Source: Nocardioides sp. Root682
Lineage (GTDB): Bacteria; Actinomycetota; Actinomycetes; Propionibacteriales; Nocardioidaceae
NCBI RefSeq assembly: GCF_001427795.1
Contig: NZ_LMHJ01000004.1
Span: 186,001-250,000 of the forward strand
Length of the DNA: 64,000 bases
Direction of reading: 5' to 3'
Part shown: positions 63,001 through 64,000 of the stretch, in pieces
Layout: every line of letters begins with the position of its first letter
How positions within the stretch are numbered: position 1 is the stretch's first letter
Notes under the pieces: model-generated
Told to the model about the DNA's origin: nothing
What the model saw: only the letters and a program-made list of their open reading frames with translations
The model's database searches: none
Translations under genes and position numbers: made by a program

Positions 63001-64000
63001 CAATCTGGTCGAGGTCGCCGTCGGCCAGGCCCGGGTAGAGCGGCAGGGTCAGCGCCTGGTGGTGCGCCTGCGTCGCATTCGGGAGGTCCGCCGCCAGATC
63101 ACCCATGGTCTTCTGGAAGTACGGCTGGAGGTGCATGCCGTAGGTGCCCAGGGTCGACTCGATGTCGAGCTCGCGCAGGGAACGGATCACGCCATCGCGA
63201 TCGATGAGGTCATCGAGCCGGACGACGTACGACTGGAAGGTCGGCACCACGTGGGAAGGGGCGGACGGAACCGTCACTCCCTCGATGTCGACCAGTCGTG
63301 AGGAGAGCGCGGCGGCCAGCCGCTGACGCTCGGCCACGATCGCGAGCAGCTTGCCCATCTGGACGACGCCGATCGCTGCGTGGATGTCCGACAGGCGGTA
63401 GTTGAACCCGGCTTCGACGAACTCCATGAAGAGCTCACCGCGTCGTGCGCCGTGGGCGCGGAGCAGGTTGAGCTGATCAGCGAGCGCCTCGTCGGACGTG
63501 GTGATCATCCCGCCCTCGCCGGTCGTGATCACTTTGCGCGGGTGGAAGGAGAAGACGCCGGCGGTACCCATCGAGCCCGCGGCCCGGCCACGGAACGTGC
63601 CGCCGACCGCGCAGGCGGCGTCCTCGATCACCGGCAACCCGTGACGGCCGGCGACTTCGTTGATGGCATCCATCTCGGCGCACAGGCCGAACGCGTGCAC
63701 CGGCATCACGGCCTTGGTCCGGCTGGTGACGGCCGCCTCGATCAGGTCGGGGCGGATGTTGAAGGTGACCGGGTCGATGTCGGCGAAGACCGGCCGCGCA
63801 CCCTGCTGCACGACGACGTTGGCCGTGGCGGGGAAGCTGAAGGCCGGCATGATGACCTCGTCGGTGGGCCCGACCCCGAGGGCCACGAGGGCCAGGTGCA
63901 GGCCCGTCGTCGCGGAGCTGACCGCGGCGGCTCGCGATGCACCCGTCAGCTCGCACATCAGCTGCTCGAGGCGAGCTGCCTGGGCGCCCTGCGTCAACAT
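62945..64000 (-). CDS. DegT/DnrJ/EryC1 aminotransferase (5' end outside window)
   Basis: This PLP-dependent sugar aminotransferase makes amino sugars for surface glycans; 351 residues are visible. FPATANVVVQQGARPVFADID and IEDAACAVGG are the family blocks, and the PLP Lys is in FSFHPRKVITTGEGGM. The sequence begins LTQGAQAARLEQ, which in relatives is some 20-30 residues into the protein, so the true start lies beyond position 64000. Confidence 0.92.
   Translation of the reverse strand: MLTQGAQAARLEQLMCELTGASRAAAVSSATTGLHLALVALGVGPTDEVIMPAFSFPATANVVVQQGARPVFADIDPVTFNIRPDLIEAAVTSRTKAVMPVHAFGLCAEMDAINEVAGRHGLPVIEDAACAVGGTFRGRAAGSMGTAGVFSFHPRKVITTGEGGMITTSDEALADQLNLLRAHGARRGELFMEFVEAGFNYRLSDIHAAIGVVQMGKLLAIVAERQRLAAALSSRLVDIEGVTVPSAPSHVVPTFQSYVVRLDDLIDRDGVIRSLRELDIESTLGTYGMHLQPYFQKTMGDLAADLPNATQAHHQALTLPLYPGLADGDLDQIATALRAAVAKNRRSAQPS

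Overview
The window is GC-rich chromosomal DNA from an actinobacterium. Supporting signs are GTG and TTG starts, four-base ATGA/GTGA gene overlaps, a WhiB protein, a type VII (ESX) secretion locus, PBP and RipA-type wall enzymes, and many genes whose start codon lies 6-8 bases after a TANNNT -10 box (leaderless type). The protein style suggests a Nocardioides-like member of the Propionibacteriales, but that is inference. No prophage, transposase, integrase or CRISPR array was seen. From memory, the core gene order follows the Mycobacterium tuberculosis stretch from about Rv3721c (dnaX) down to Rv3609c (folE), with lineage-specific blocks between.

Layout. 0.2-6.6 kb: a type VII secretion locus with an EccD-family protein, two WXG100 substrates, a strong terminator, then eccD-eccB-mycosin. 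The mycosin appears to lack its catalytic serine. 6.6-10 kb: a membrane protein, tRNA-Ser(GGA), a secreted metzincin with lectin-like repeats, and the SRP RNA. 10-17 kb: yaeQ-like, dnaX, ybaB/ebfC, recR, a DUF5063 gene, and the aspartate pathway pair ask-asd (ask with an internal beta-subunit start). 17-19.7 kb: a PE-repeat membrane protein, tRNA-Pro(CGG), a metallophosphoesterase and a YqeY/GatB-like gene. 19.7-36 kb: the redox, wall and stress block with ponA2-like PBP, whiB4-like, two ArsA-like ATPases, DUF4177, RidA, NUDIX, MBL, an MFS carrier, an XRE regulator, an ECF sigma factor with a membrane partner, crp, nth, a TlpA-like lipoprotein, NUDIX and marP.

36-41.7 kb: catabolic genes (enoyl-CoA hydratase, Old Yellow Enzyme-type oxidoreductase, DapB-like dehydrogenase, SDR, MBL hydrolase). 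Two of their promoters carry KstR-like palindromes. 41.7-45.6 kb: a TPP riboswitch driving a thiamine ABC importer. 45.6-51.3 kb: a PAP2-like membrane enzyme, an NlpC/P60 hydrolase, and an acyl-CoA oxidase/methyltransferase/TetR operon. 51.3-52.4 kb: a cupin/MarR pair bracketed by 34-bp inverted repeats. 52.4-60 kb: ppa, a PBP4-like carboxypeptidase, a DUF2342 metalloprotease, tilS, hpt, ftsH and folE. 60-64 kb: the start of a surface-glycan region (polytopic membrane protein, glycosyltransferase, DegT aminotransferase cut by the window end).
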